DNA of 64,000 nucleotides from Pollenia angustigena (Eukaryota; Arthropoda; Insecta; Diptera; Polleniidae). The DNA is taken from contig OV884059.1 in assembly GCA_930367215.1 (NCBI GenBank), forward strand, positions 227,105,803 to 227,169,802, read 5' to 3'. The stretch's first letter is position 1; the number at the start of each line of letters is the position of its first letter. This document shows, piece after piece, positions 23,943 through 33,014 of the stretch. The position numbers were made by a program, and so were the translations under genes. Under the pieces are notes generated by a model that was given only the letters and a program-made list of their open reading frames with translations, searched no databases and was not told the origin of the DNA.

Positions 23943-24485
23943 ATTGTTAAAATTTTCATTCACAATTTTTTAAATTACAATTTTAAACGCCATTTACAAT
24001 TTTACACAAATTGTTGCTAAAGGGGTTCCACAATAGAGCTGTAAAAGATTTTGCCATCAATTTAATTGAAATCACATGCTAATAATTGCAAATTTTTTAA
24101 TTACATTCAAAATCGGAAAATTTATTGTATGTTTTTAATTTGAATCAATTTTTTTAAATCAATTTATAAATTAATTAATTTTAATCAAATTTGATTGCAA
24201 TCGAGCGAGTTCCCATTGTTTGTAATTTTGGCGAGAACTTCTCGCATCTAAAAAAAGATGTGAAACACAATATTCCATCGTTTCTCGAAAAGTAAGAAAA
24301 AAGTGTGTCTGTAACTCATGTCGAAAACTATCAAAAGAAATTACATCGTTCCGTTGTTATAAATCCCATATTATTTCACTCGAAGACGATGTGAAATGGC
24401 AGACGTTGAAAACGACAGTTGCACATATCGACACACATATTGAAGGCGCCCAAAACTTACTAAAATTGTAAAATTTTCAACGACG

Positions 24486-24523
24486 CACAGTGGCGCCATT
24501 TGAGTTTTTTCGTTGCAAAAATC
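24486..24523 (+). other. Transib left terminal signal (RSS-like)
   Basis: Heptamer CACAGTG at 24486-24492, 22-bp spacer, nonamer-like GCAAAAATC at 24515-24523. The heptamer equals the canonical V(D)J RSS heptamer; the nonamer resembles ACAAAAACC and the Transib AAAAAAATC consensus. Confidence 0.85.
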
Positions 24524-24804
24524 ATATCTTTTGAACCGAATAAGATAATTGAACAGTTTAAACAGCATATGATAGATAACTGTTCAGCCTATGAAATGAG
24601 CGTTTGGAAAGGGTGCTACGCTCTGTAGGGGCCTAATTATGGGTTATCAAAGTTAAAATTAGTAGAAAAATCAATTTTATGGTAACTAAAAAAAATTATT
24701 TTTACATTTTTAGATTGTTTTTATTTTTTTTCTTTAGGTTTTTATGTTTTAAATTATTACCCAACAAATTAAAAAAAAAATTATTTTTTTTTAAATTTAT
24801 TTTT

Positions 24805-26856
24805 TCAATTTTCTGTAAAATATTCATCACAGTTCGTAAGAGAAGGTATATCTAAAAGACTAACCATTTCTAAACTATAATTATTTTCTAACTCTATTCG
24901 TGACTTCACATGCCGCAGGGAAGATATAAGTGGATCGGAAGATGCTGCCAACATGTTGAAGAGGTCCTCATTTTGCCTTACCCTTGATGCTTTGAATGTG
25001 TTCTGCAATCTATATTTTTTATAAAATTTGTTAAGAGACTCCTGTGCTTCTTCAGAAAGCTCTCCAATTGGCAAAGACTGGTACTCAATTATATCTTTGC
25101 CATGCGCCAATATTTTATGGACGGTCGGGGTCAACTTCTTCTGTGGATACATTTCTGCTAAAAGAGATGCAGTTTTCGACGCATATTCTCCATATTTTGT
25201 AGAATTGACATTTTCTTTGCAGTTTAAAACATCCAAGATCGTTCCCAATCTTTTCACGATTTGATTGTCAATTCCAGTGATTCTAGTTACTGCCTCATCA
25301 TTTTCAAAAAATCTCCTAGAAGTGTTTCCATCGTTTGAGTTACCGTATCCGTGCTTGGGACAGTCTACTTTTAGTCCAACTTGTTTAAAAAAAGCATCCT
25401 GTATTTGCTTCTTTCTGATCTTTTCCTTATCCTTTATTGATGTATTTTCATCGAAGTTTTCCTCCTCTTGTGGTAGGGTATACGCCAGTTTTAGCAAGAA
25501 TTCCATACACCTTATCCTTGCGTGCAATGGTGACATTCCATATTCGTAATTCTCCTCATTTGTAGAATCGTTTAAATTACCAAAGTTCTTCTGACTCTTT
25601 TTGCAAATCGGGCATGACATTGTTGAGGTTGTTCCTGTCAGTTCGTTTACGACTTTTCCGTCAACCATGGTCAGATGGAACTCGTAATTGCATTCAATAT
25701 ATTTTCCTTCTCCAATTTGCAGCTTTGTAGGCTTAATCTTGCTTATTTGTTCTTCAATGTCCTTCACCGTGGTCCTTATGAGTTCTGCCGATTCCCTTGC
25801 AAACTGAAACATTATTGGTCGGCAATAATGCACTGATGACGGACGTGGATTTTTCCAGTGAAGGGAAACATCCGATTTAAGCCGCAAAGGAACAACAGAT
25901 GCCATAAACATATTTCCGTCCGATATTGTAGCGTCATCGGAAGATATCCTTTGCTTATAAACGCTTTGTCCGGATGATCCATCGCAGCCCCATTTGCTGA
26001 TCAATGTCAACTTCTCAGGAAGAATTTTCACCTCATTTTCAGGAAGACTCTCCAACAACCGTTTTGCTGTATGGCCCATGAGATCCTGCAGATTGGCTTT
26101 CGCAGAGACTTCCGTAAATTCCGTATGCAGTGGTCGTGAATTTATTTTGGCTTGCGTAATATGCTTGTATCCGGGTAAAACGTCAGCGCCGTGTCGCGTT
26201 AAAGATGCCCGTAGTTTCTCATATTTCTCTTTGGAAAGTTCTAAGTCCATAAACAAGGCCAAGGCTTCTTCGGAACCATACTTTTTAATGTGTGCGTTTG
26301 TGGGCGTGGGAATGCTTTCCTTAATCCTTTTTAGTCGCAGTGGGCTTGCATCAGCAACAGATTTGGTTATGTGCGACCTAACTCTTTCACTATCCTTTGT
26401 AAATTTAATAGACAGCGCTTCCGATAATTGCTTCGTGGTCAAGTCATTGGTGGCATCGGCAAGTTTCCTCTTTCTTGTGAAAATTGAACACTCCTCAATA
26501 CTTTTTTTTGGCCTTCCTTTTGCTCCTCTGGTTGATGTGGTGGGTTTATCTACTGCCAATATATCCAGGATGGTATCTTCATTAAGCCAGTCCTCGTATT
26601 TGGAGTTGAAGTTCTGAATGGTTCGATTAGATTTCACCCATTTTGCCTTAATATTTGCATATATCAGATAAAAATTATTTTTTATAATTTCGCTTCTCTC
26701 AATATTTCCGTATAAGCTATCAAGTTCTTCTAAAGCAGCTTCCGTGAAAAAATTTGGTGTGGTTGACTTTCTAAACAGTTCAAATAATTTAAAATTGTTC
26801 AACGCCATGTTTTCAGTACTTAAATTGTTTAATGGTTTCAGTAATTGTTGCGCCAA
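24805..26856 (-). CDS. Transib transposase (RAG1-core homologue), intact frame
   Basis: The 683-residue uninterrupted frame encodes a DDE transposase of the Transib superfamily, the relatives of the RAG1 recombinase core. By family comparison the catalytic acids are D292 (in KWGCDGSSGQSVYKQ), D399 (in MVDGKVVNELTG) and E606 (in QESLNKFYKKYR, matching the RAG1 'ESGNK' context of E962). Zinc-binding equivalents are C415/C418 (SCPICKK) and H580/H585 (VHKILAH), with the same 3- and 5-residue spacings as RAG1 C727/C730 and H937/H942. 'SSVHYCRPIMFQF' and 'CPKHGYGNSNDGNTSRRFF' are also typical of the family. The start Met is followed by another at residue 17. The N-terminal 110 residues are poorly recognisable; a basic patch (GAKGRPKKS) follows. 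No frameshift or stop is seen, so the element may be young or recently active; activity is inference. Confidence 0.93.
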   Translation of the reverse strand: MAQQLLKPLNNLSTENMALNNFKLFELFRKSTTPNFFTEAALEELDSLYGNIERSEIIKNNFYLIYANIKAKWVKSNRTIQNFNSKYEDWLNEDTILDILAVDKPTTSTRGAKGRPKKSIEECSIFTRKRKLADATNDLTTKQLSEALSIKFTKDSERVRSHITKSVADASPLRLKRIKESIPTPTNAHIKKYGSEEALALFMDLELSKEKYEKLRASLTRHGADVLPGYKHITQAKINSRPLHTEFTEVSAKANLQDLMGHTAKRLLESLPENEVKILPEKLTLISKWGCDGSSGQSVYKQRISSDDATISDGNMFMASVVPLRLKSDVSLHWKNPRPSSVHYCRPIMFQFARESAELIRTTVKDIEEQISKIKPTKLQIGEGKYIECNYEFHLTMVDGKVVNELTGTTSTMSCPICKKSQKNFGNLNDSTNEENYEYGMSPLHARIRCMEFLLKLAYTLPQEEENFDENTSIKDKEKIRKKQIQDAFFKQVGLKVDCPKHGYGNSNDGNTSRRFFENDEAVTRITGIDNQIVKRLGTILDVLNCKENVNSTKYGEYASKTASLLAEMYPQKKLTPTVHKILAHGKDIIEYQSLPIGELSEEAQESLNKFYKKYRLQNTFKASRVRQNEDLFNMLAASSDPLISSLRHVKSRIELENNYSLEMVSLLDIPSLTNCDEYFTEN

Positions 26857-26892
26857 CTTTCAGTCGTAGACTAATCCAGGCATTATGCTTAT

Positions 26893-27193
26893 TTTGCAAT
26901 ATATAGGCTTATGCTACCATGCCGAAAAATGTACCTGTTCCCTACATACATATGGATTTAGGCTGAATAATGCATTTTTATATTATGCACGTGTCCAAAT
27001 AAGATTTGTGCCTACCTGTAGTCAATATTGTTCTTGACCATTTGCAATATATAGGCTTATGCTACCATGCCGAAAAATTTACCTGTTCCCTGCATACAAA
27101 TGGAATTAGGCTGAATAATGCAATTTTGATATTATGCACGTGTCCAAATAAGATTTGTGCCTACCTGTAGTCAATATTGTTCTTGACCATTTG
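26893..27193. repeat. 148-bp tandem duplication in the 5' region of the Transib element
   Basis: Two near-identical units (about 26893-27040 and 27041-27189) each run from TTTGCAATATATAGGC to TATTGTTCTTGACCA. They differ by a few substitutions and a one-base indel. They lie just upstream of the transposase start (minus strand), in its presumed promoter/5' leader. Function is unknown. Confidence 0.9.
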
Positions 27194-27794
27194 TACGCCA
27201 AAGTATTGTTTAAGTGAGGTACGTACCTGCTAATTTCAATGAGTAGTTTTTTTAGATTTTAGATCAAACTACTGTCATACAATTTCTGCAACCATGTCTT
27301 TTTAACCTTTTTTACCTCTAGAAGCCAAACGGGCACGTACGGGCAGATAAAATTTTTGAATTATGTAAAGAAATAATCAAAGAACAGATTTTGCAAATAT
27401 GGCAAATATAGAAAAATATAGATTTTTGTTATTTTCCGTCAAAGTTGAAAAATAGTGAAAAAACGGATAGTTTTTAAATAGTGATTTACCAGGAGAAACA
27501 CAAAGCAAACAGTTCATTTTTTTTTTATCATTACACATTTAATAAATGCATCAATCAATACAAACAAAAAATAAGGCGATTCGTTACCTATTTTTCGTGA
27601 TATTACACCTGAAATCGCAACAAATTTACTAAAAATTGTGTGTTTTTTTGAAAACCGAAAGTCGGTCAACTTTGAACGGCTATATCTTCTAAACTAAAAA
27701 TGTGATATTATTAAGAGTGGCAGATTTGAAATCGTTGAAAAGTTTCCTATAACATGAGTTTATTCAAAACTTCGTCGGTGCTCATGAAAATTTT

Positions 27795-27833
27795 GATTTT
27801 TGCAACCTCGTTTGCTCTACGGGCGCTACTGTG
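27795..27833 (-). other. Transib right terminal signal (RSS-like)
   Basis: Read on the minus strand: heptamer CACAGTA (27827-27833), 23-bp spacer, GCAAAAATC (27795-27803). One base differs from the left heptamer. Confidence 0.85.
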
Positions 27834-28049
27834 CGACGGCGGCGAAAATGCAACCGTATGCTATACCAAAAAGTGTAAAGTGCAACTTTAATGTTTGTTG
27901 CTTACAAAAAAAGCTTTGGATGCATTCGCTATTTTTCAAAAATGTAAAAAGCAAAATAATTAAACAATAAAAAATCTGCTTCTTCTGTGTTATTATTCTT
28001 TTCATTTTGAATCTATTTTTTACTATCGAAATTTTTTCTTACCCTGTTT

Positions 28050-29535
28050 TTATACCCTCCACCACAATTAGTTGTGAAGAGGGTATATTAAGTTTGTCAT
28101 TCCGTGTAAAACTTTTTTATTATTCATCTCAGACCCTATAAAGTATATATATTCTGGGTCCGAGAGTAATTTTAAGTCGATTTAGCCATGTCCGTCTGTC
28201 TGTCCGTCTGTCCGTCTGTCCGTCTGTTGAAAACACGCTCACTTTCGAAAAACTCAAAAAAAATAAACAAACTTGGTATCAAATTGCTTGTAGTTATCCT
28301 TAGCAGTTTGGGATTGAAATCCAGCAAAATCGGTTTAATAGGATCTGAGCTATGAATCAAAATGTAGAACCACCACCTAAAAAAAATTGATAATTTTGTT
28401 ACAAAAACTAACATAAATGGTGGAAAAATGCACAGAATGATATAAGATTTCGCAATAGTTCGTTTTATTAAACTGGAAATCACGCTGTAAAATTTCTTGA
28501 AGATACGTCCATGATTTACCCTAGGCCCCATATAAGCCCTACTACCGGAAAACAGTATAGTAAGCCTAAAACCCTAACTAACAATGCTATCATAACAAAT
28601 TTTAGCACGTCACAGTTAAATAGGACTAGAAATGAAACTAATAAGTTTCGTGAAGATCGGTCCATAATTTACCATAGACCCCATATAAAACCTACTTCCA
28701 GAAAACAGTTTAGTACGCCTAAATCCGTAAACAATAATGCTATCATAACAAAATTTGGTACATCAAAATTTTTTAGAACTAAAAATAAGACTGTGAAATT
28801 TCGTGAAGAGCGGTCCATAATTTACCATAGGCCCCATATAAACCTTACGCCCGGATAAGAGCTTAGTACGCCTAAATACGTAAAAAATAATGCTATCATA
28901 ACAAAATTTGGAACATATAAGTTTTACAGGACTAGAAATAAGACTGTGAAATTTCGTGAAGATCAGTTCATAATTTACCCTAGGCCCCATATAAAGCCTA
29001 CTCTGGTAAAATAATTAAATACGCCTAAAACCGTAGCTGATGTAGATATTGCGGTAAATTTTCTTCCAGCTTAGCTTCATATGGCCAGGAAAAATGTTAT
29101 GCAATTTTGTGATATCCGGTCCATAATTTTCCTTAGATTCCATTTTAGCAGCCTTCTGAAATTTACTGCAAACGCTTAAGCTAATTGCACCGCTGTATTG
29201 AAATTTATGTTTTTTAATACCAGAAATCGTTCTGCAGAATTTGGGCTGATTGGTTTATAGCTTACCATGGCTTTTATATAATTTGTTCTCTTGAAAATCA
29301 TTTAAGTTCATCTTAAACTGATATTCTACTCAAACTTTTTAAAATTGATTCTGATTGTCGATCAATAATTTTATATAGGTCTAAACCGCAACAAATTTTA
29401 ATGCAGATGTCTGTTTTTACAAAGATTATAATAATAAATAGACATCATACAGATATTACTCCTAAAACATTCGAAGTGTCGGTGGAGGGTATCAAAGATT
29501 CGGCACAGCCGAATATAGCACTCTAACTTGTTATT
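28050..29535 (-). mobile_element. INE-1/DINE-1-like non-autonomous element, copy 1
   Basis: Runs (minus strand) from ACAAGTTAGAGTGCTATATTC and palindrome ATTCGGCTGTGCCGAAT (29500-29516) to the terminal hairpin TATACCCTC...GAGGGTATA near 28050-28090. Includes CAGACCCTATAAAGTATATA and AGCCATGTCCGTCTGTC cores, the latter expanded into a TCCG/TCTG microsatellite at 28188-28226. Four 153-bp tandem units occupy about 28510-29030. Resembles INE-1-type Helitron-derived repeats; no Rep/helicase. Confidence 0.75.
28510..29030. repeat. 153-bp minisatellite, about 3.5 units
   Basis: The CCCCATATAA block recurs at 28526, 28679, 28832 and 28985, exactly 153 bp apart. Each unit also has TATCATAACAAA and TTTCGTGAAGA. 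Confidence 0.9.
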
Positions 29536-30394
29536 ATTGAGTTTATTTGGCAAAGCAGGAACATTCTCACAAATATTATGCAGACACACTTTTTCTGAAA
29601 ATTGACGGGTAATTTCCTTACGTGACAGCTAGTACTTGCCAAAACTTATACAGATGCAGTTAGGTGAGAAAAACAGTTGTTTGTTTCAATCTATGACAGA
29701 TTTGTTTCATTTATCATATTTTAATCGAGAAGTTTATCGACGCGGGATTTACAGAACATGGGCACAGAATCGAAATCTTTGCTCCTTAATTGAAACCCCT
29801 TTTCTAAAATTGAATCTGACGCTGATAACTTTGAATTGCCAATATTATCAACTTATGTTAGGAGGAATTGGTTGAAATCGCTGCAATTGCAAATAATTTT
29901 ATTGAATTTAATGATTTCTAAAAAGAATGATTTTAAAAAATTACAATCACAAAACATTGCAATTTTGACTGGATATCATTTTGAAATAAAAGAATGAAAT
30001 CAGTTTTCTTGAATTTGATATCAGTCCCAATTGATTGCTATTTTTTAAAACATCTCTGATACACGATCAAAATGCTTACTGTCAAGCTTGTATACGTGTG
30101 CTTGACTTAATATCTAAATTTGTTTGATTTTTCCATCCAGCATCAGGGTCACACAAACAAATTTTTACTCATACTATAAACATGCTTGTTAAACACTTTG
30201 ATCGCTTTTTTGACCCCTTAATGTAGAAGTAGACTCTATTTTTTTTAGAAACTTTAGTTAAATTTCGCGACCTTTGGACAACAACAATTTTTTGTATAAA
30301 CAAATCGCAAACCATTTGAGAAATTTCCAAAACTTTATGATCGACTTGAAATCCAATCTAAACATTTATGAATGGAACTCGAATTCGTTCATAT

Positions 30395-31193
30395 GAACCG
30401 CGGGCACGTCGGAAGTGGTCGATTGTTTGGATCCAATTTTTGATGACTCGGACACACATTTTGGCCGCTATTTCGCGTTCAATGTTGGATCTGAGTTCTT
30501 TCAACGTCGTCGGTTTGTTGACATAGACCAATCATTTGACGTAGCCTCAACAAAAAAAGACTAGAGGCGTTAATTCGCACGAACGAGGCGGCCAACTGAC
30601 TTGTCCATTTCTTAAGATAACACGCTCACCAAACTAACTCTTCCATAAATCGATTGTGACGTGTGCTGTGTGGCCTGTGGCACCTTCCAGTTGAAACCAC
30701 ATGTTATCCAAGTCCATGATTTCCAATTTGGGCCAAAAATAATCGGTAATCAAGGCGCGACAAAGATCGCCATTCACAGTAACCAGACGATCGTTATTGT
30801 CGACGAAAAAATATGGCCTAATACGCATATTTTGCTTATTGACGAACCCATTGAGCAACAAATGAGCTTCGTCACTGAAGATGATTTTGCGATGAAATTT
30901 ATTATCTTGCCACATCTTCTCCAGAGCCCAATCGGAGAACGTACGTCGCGTCAAATGGTCCATCGGCTTCCATTCTTGAGTCAGCTTGATTTTGTATGGG
31001 TGTAAACTAAGATTATACGCAAAATTCGCCATAAAGTGGTCTTGGCGATGCCCAGTTCTTGAGAACTCCGCGGAATCGACTGATTTGGATCGTATGCTAC
31101 AGATGCCTGAACGGCACCGATATTTTCGTCACTTCGACTAACCCGTTGCCTCACTGGCACGGTCAGCATCACACAATGAATATGTAGACTCAA
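30395..31193 (-). pseudogene. Decayed DD41D mariner transposase
   Basis: On the minus strand, 'SSQELGIAKTTLWRILR' (a helix-turn-helix type segment) is followed by 'QEWKPMDHLTRRTFSDWALE', 'IIFSDEAHLLLNGFVNKQNM', 'NDRLVTVNGDLCRALITDYF', then LEGATGHTA and 'WPPRSCELTPLVFF'. The second catalytic Asp is Glu (QDGA became LEGA) and the third is Val (PLDYF became PLVFF). Stops interrupt the C-terminal third, which can be followed down to about 30395. It is a relative of the copy at 22189 but much older. I could not delimit its terminal repeats. Confidence 0.8.
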
Positions 31194-31199
31194 ATGTTT

Positions 31200-32209
31200 G
31201 CACTAAACTTGCTATTGCTTATCTACTAGGGCGAGAATAACGACCAAAAATTGGAGTTAACGCTCTTAAAGTTGCGGTCTTCGACTCCGAATTTCGGTAG
31301 TACATTTAAAAAATTTGCATATGTTGTTCGTTCGCTTACTTACCATGACGAAAATGTTGAGTTTACTGAAAAGAAGAAAAGTAACAGTTAGATGATTAGT
31401 GAAATAGTGCGTTCACAAATTAAATTCAAAGTTGTCAAGTACCTATTGGAAAACCCGATATATTGAACTGCTAAAAGCGACTAAGAACTTTTAATTGGCG
31501 TTCTCAATTTTTATCTATCGCTTTTTACGCTTTTTGGTTTGAGGTTCAGTTAACAAGACTCTAACAGGCTGATAGCACCTTGTTAACCAAGAAAGCCTAT
31601 ATTATTTTGCAGATAGAACCATGAGGAAAGTTTAATTTCAAATAGAACCATCCCAATTAAAATGGTAGAGCTTTAAACGTAGCAGGTTTGAAAAGAAGAA
31701 ATATAAAAGTTGTGCAACATAATCCAGGAAAAACCAAGACGGACTTTAAGAACTTTAGTATTTTTGACGAGCTTTTTTGTTACCATGTTAAACTACCCTT
31801 TTAAACTTTTTAAAAAAAAAGTCAACATAAAAACAAAAAGGCAACATGTTTAAAGTCATAAACCCACTATTAACAACATGCTTATATCAACATTTACCTT
31901 AGCAACATTTTGCCAAAGCGAAATAAAATTAATTTACCAAAAATTAGTTTGATGCAAGAAAGCTATACATGTACCATGTGCATGTTGAAATATTCCATTT
32001 ACATTTTTCTAACACTTACATTTGTCAATAAATATTTTTAAAAATATTATTGTATATCTTTTCATGTCTTTCTTCTCTCTTATGAAATATAAAAATTTAA
32101 ATAAAACTCAAACAACCCCCATGTTCATCATTAAAACGCGTGTCTAATATTTTGTCTTTCAACACTTCTAAATGAATGCATTTCGAAAATTGAAAAACAC
32201 ACACGTCAG
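31200..32209. other. Intron sequence upstream of the PDZ2 exon
   Basis: AT-rich, no repeat boundary or coding signal recognised. Confidence 0.5.
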
Positions 32210-32400
32210 TTTCCCAAAATAGTCTTTGTGTAACATCAAAATTGGCTCAAATAACTGTGGAACGAGAAAGTGGTTGTCTGGGTCTAACATTGCGCGGTGG
32301 TGCCGACTATCCTTTGATAGTTACTCATGTACGACCTCATGGCCCGGTTTACAAGACGGGCCGAATAAAACCGGGTGATCGCTTGTTAAGAGTGGATAAT
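32210..32400 (+). CDS. Grip: Grip exon: first half of PDZ2
   Basis: The AG at 32208-32209 is the only nearby acceptor that gives the required phase-1 join; a later AG at 32221-32222 shifts the frame into a stop. The donor GTAAGT follows 32400 at a codon boundary. The peptide begins I-SQNSLCVTSKL and enters PDZ2 with 'ITVERESGCLGLTLRGG' (carboxylate loop CLGLTL), then 'VTHVRPHGPVYKTGRIKPGD' and 'RLLRVDN'. This resembles GRIP PDZ2, where 'GGPA...G.IKPGDRLLSVD' occupies the same place. A 62-nt intron follows. Confidence 0.9.
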
Positions 32401-32462
32401 GTAAGTTTTTTTGAAAGTTTTGTCTGAGCAGAATTTTGAATTGAGTCTTTGTCATTTTATAG

Positions 32463-32755
32463 GTCTCCTTAATTGGCAAAACTTTGGCTGAGGCCCAGCA
32501 AATTATTAAATGTGGCGGCCATATATCGGGCTATACCAATCTTACCATAGAATATGACGTCTCGGTGGTTCAAAGTGTGGAATTTTCTATGGGTCCTTTG
32601 TTAATTGAAATTGAAAGACCCATGAATGATAAATTGGGTTTGGTTTTGTGTAACTATACATCAGCAGCTGGTCTGACTGATCATACCAAAATCGATGAAG
32701 TAAGCCAAGCGGGTGTGTATATAGCGAGTATTTTACCAGCCAGCATAGCAGATAG
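32463..32755 (+). CDS. Grip: Grip exon: end of PDZ2 and first half of PDZ3
   Basis: The acceptor TATAG ends at 32462 and the exon opens in frame with VSLIGKTLAEAQQIIK, the PDZ helix-B segment of PDZ2. 'LTIEYDVSV' closes PDZ2 and matches the IEYDVSV block after PDZ2 in vertebrate GRIP. PDZ3 starts at 'GPLLIEIERP' with the loop 'DKLGLVL' and an insert-bearing stretch 'YTSAAGLTDHTKIDEV'. The donor GTAAGT starts at 32756 and splits an Arg codon (AG|A) that is completed in the next exon, giving IADRCGA across the junction. Confidence 0.92.
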
Positions 32756-32850
32756 GTAAGTAGTTGTAAAATGCTTAGAAACTATGAGTCCAAACAAAAA
32801 CCCAAGTTTCTCGATAAAAAAGTAAAAAAATTCTTATTTCAAATCTCTAG

Positions 32851-33014
32851 ATGTGGAGCTCTAACTGTCGGCGATCAAGTACTTTCCATAGATGATATAA
32901 ATATAGAAAATTCTACCTACACCCCAGATGAAGTCATGACAATACTGGACACTAGTTCTGGGCGGGGCTACACACAAATGCAAATAATGCCAGCACATGC
33001 ATTAGCCCGACGAG
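32851..33014 (+). CDS. Grip: Grip exon: second half of PDZ3
   Basis: The acceptor CTCTAG ends at 32850. The first base completes the split Arg codon, so the join reads DRCGALTVGDQVLSIDD. This is nearly the GRIP PDZ3 sequence around 'ADRCGALHVGDHILSID'. The exon continues through helix B ('STYTPDEVMTIL') and closes with 'YTQMQIMPAHALARR'. The donor GTAAAT starts at 33015 after one base of a Gly codon (phase 1). The downstream intron is 21.6 kb and heavily invaded by repeats. Confidence 0.92.

Larger units (their letters stand above)
24486..27833 (-). mobile_element. Complete Transib (RAG1-like) DNA transposon
   Basis: The element is 3348 bp and flanked by identical 5-bp GC-rich direct repeats CGACG (24481-24485 and 27834-27838), the duplication type known for Transib. 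Both termini have the layout of a recombination signal. The left end reads CACAGTG, 22-bp spacer, GCAAAAATC (24486-24523). The right end, reverse complemented, reads CACAGTA, 23-bp spacer, GCAAAAATC (27795-27833). Between heptamer and nonamer only GCGCC and a few positions are shared. The element carries one long minus-strand transposase gene and a duplicated 148-bp segment upstream of it. It sits inside the Grip intron on the opposite strand. Confidence 0.93.

Noticed and set aside
25028..26617. Plus-strand open frames of 78 to 207 codons
   Set aside because: They are antisense shadows of the Transib transposase gene; codon pattern and homology support only the minus strand.
28511..28858. 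115-codon plus-strand frame with repeated 'IIYHRPHI' blocks
   Set aside because: The protein repeats only reflect the 153-bp DNA tandem units of the INE-1-like element.
28510..29030. Regularly spaced 153-bp repeats as a CRISPR-like array
   Set aside because: The units are long tandem repeats without unique spacers, inside an eukaryotic interspersed repeat.
32223..32241. Acceptor AG at 32221-32222 for the PDZ2 exon
   Set aside because: It gives the wrong phase and an immediate stop; the AG at 32208-32209 keeps the frame.
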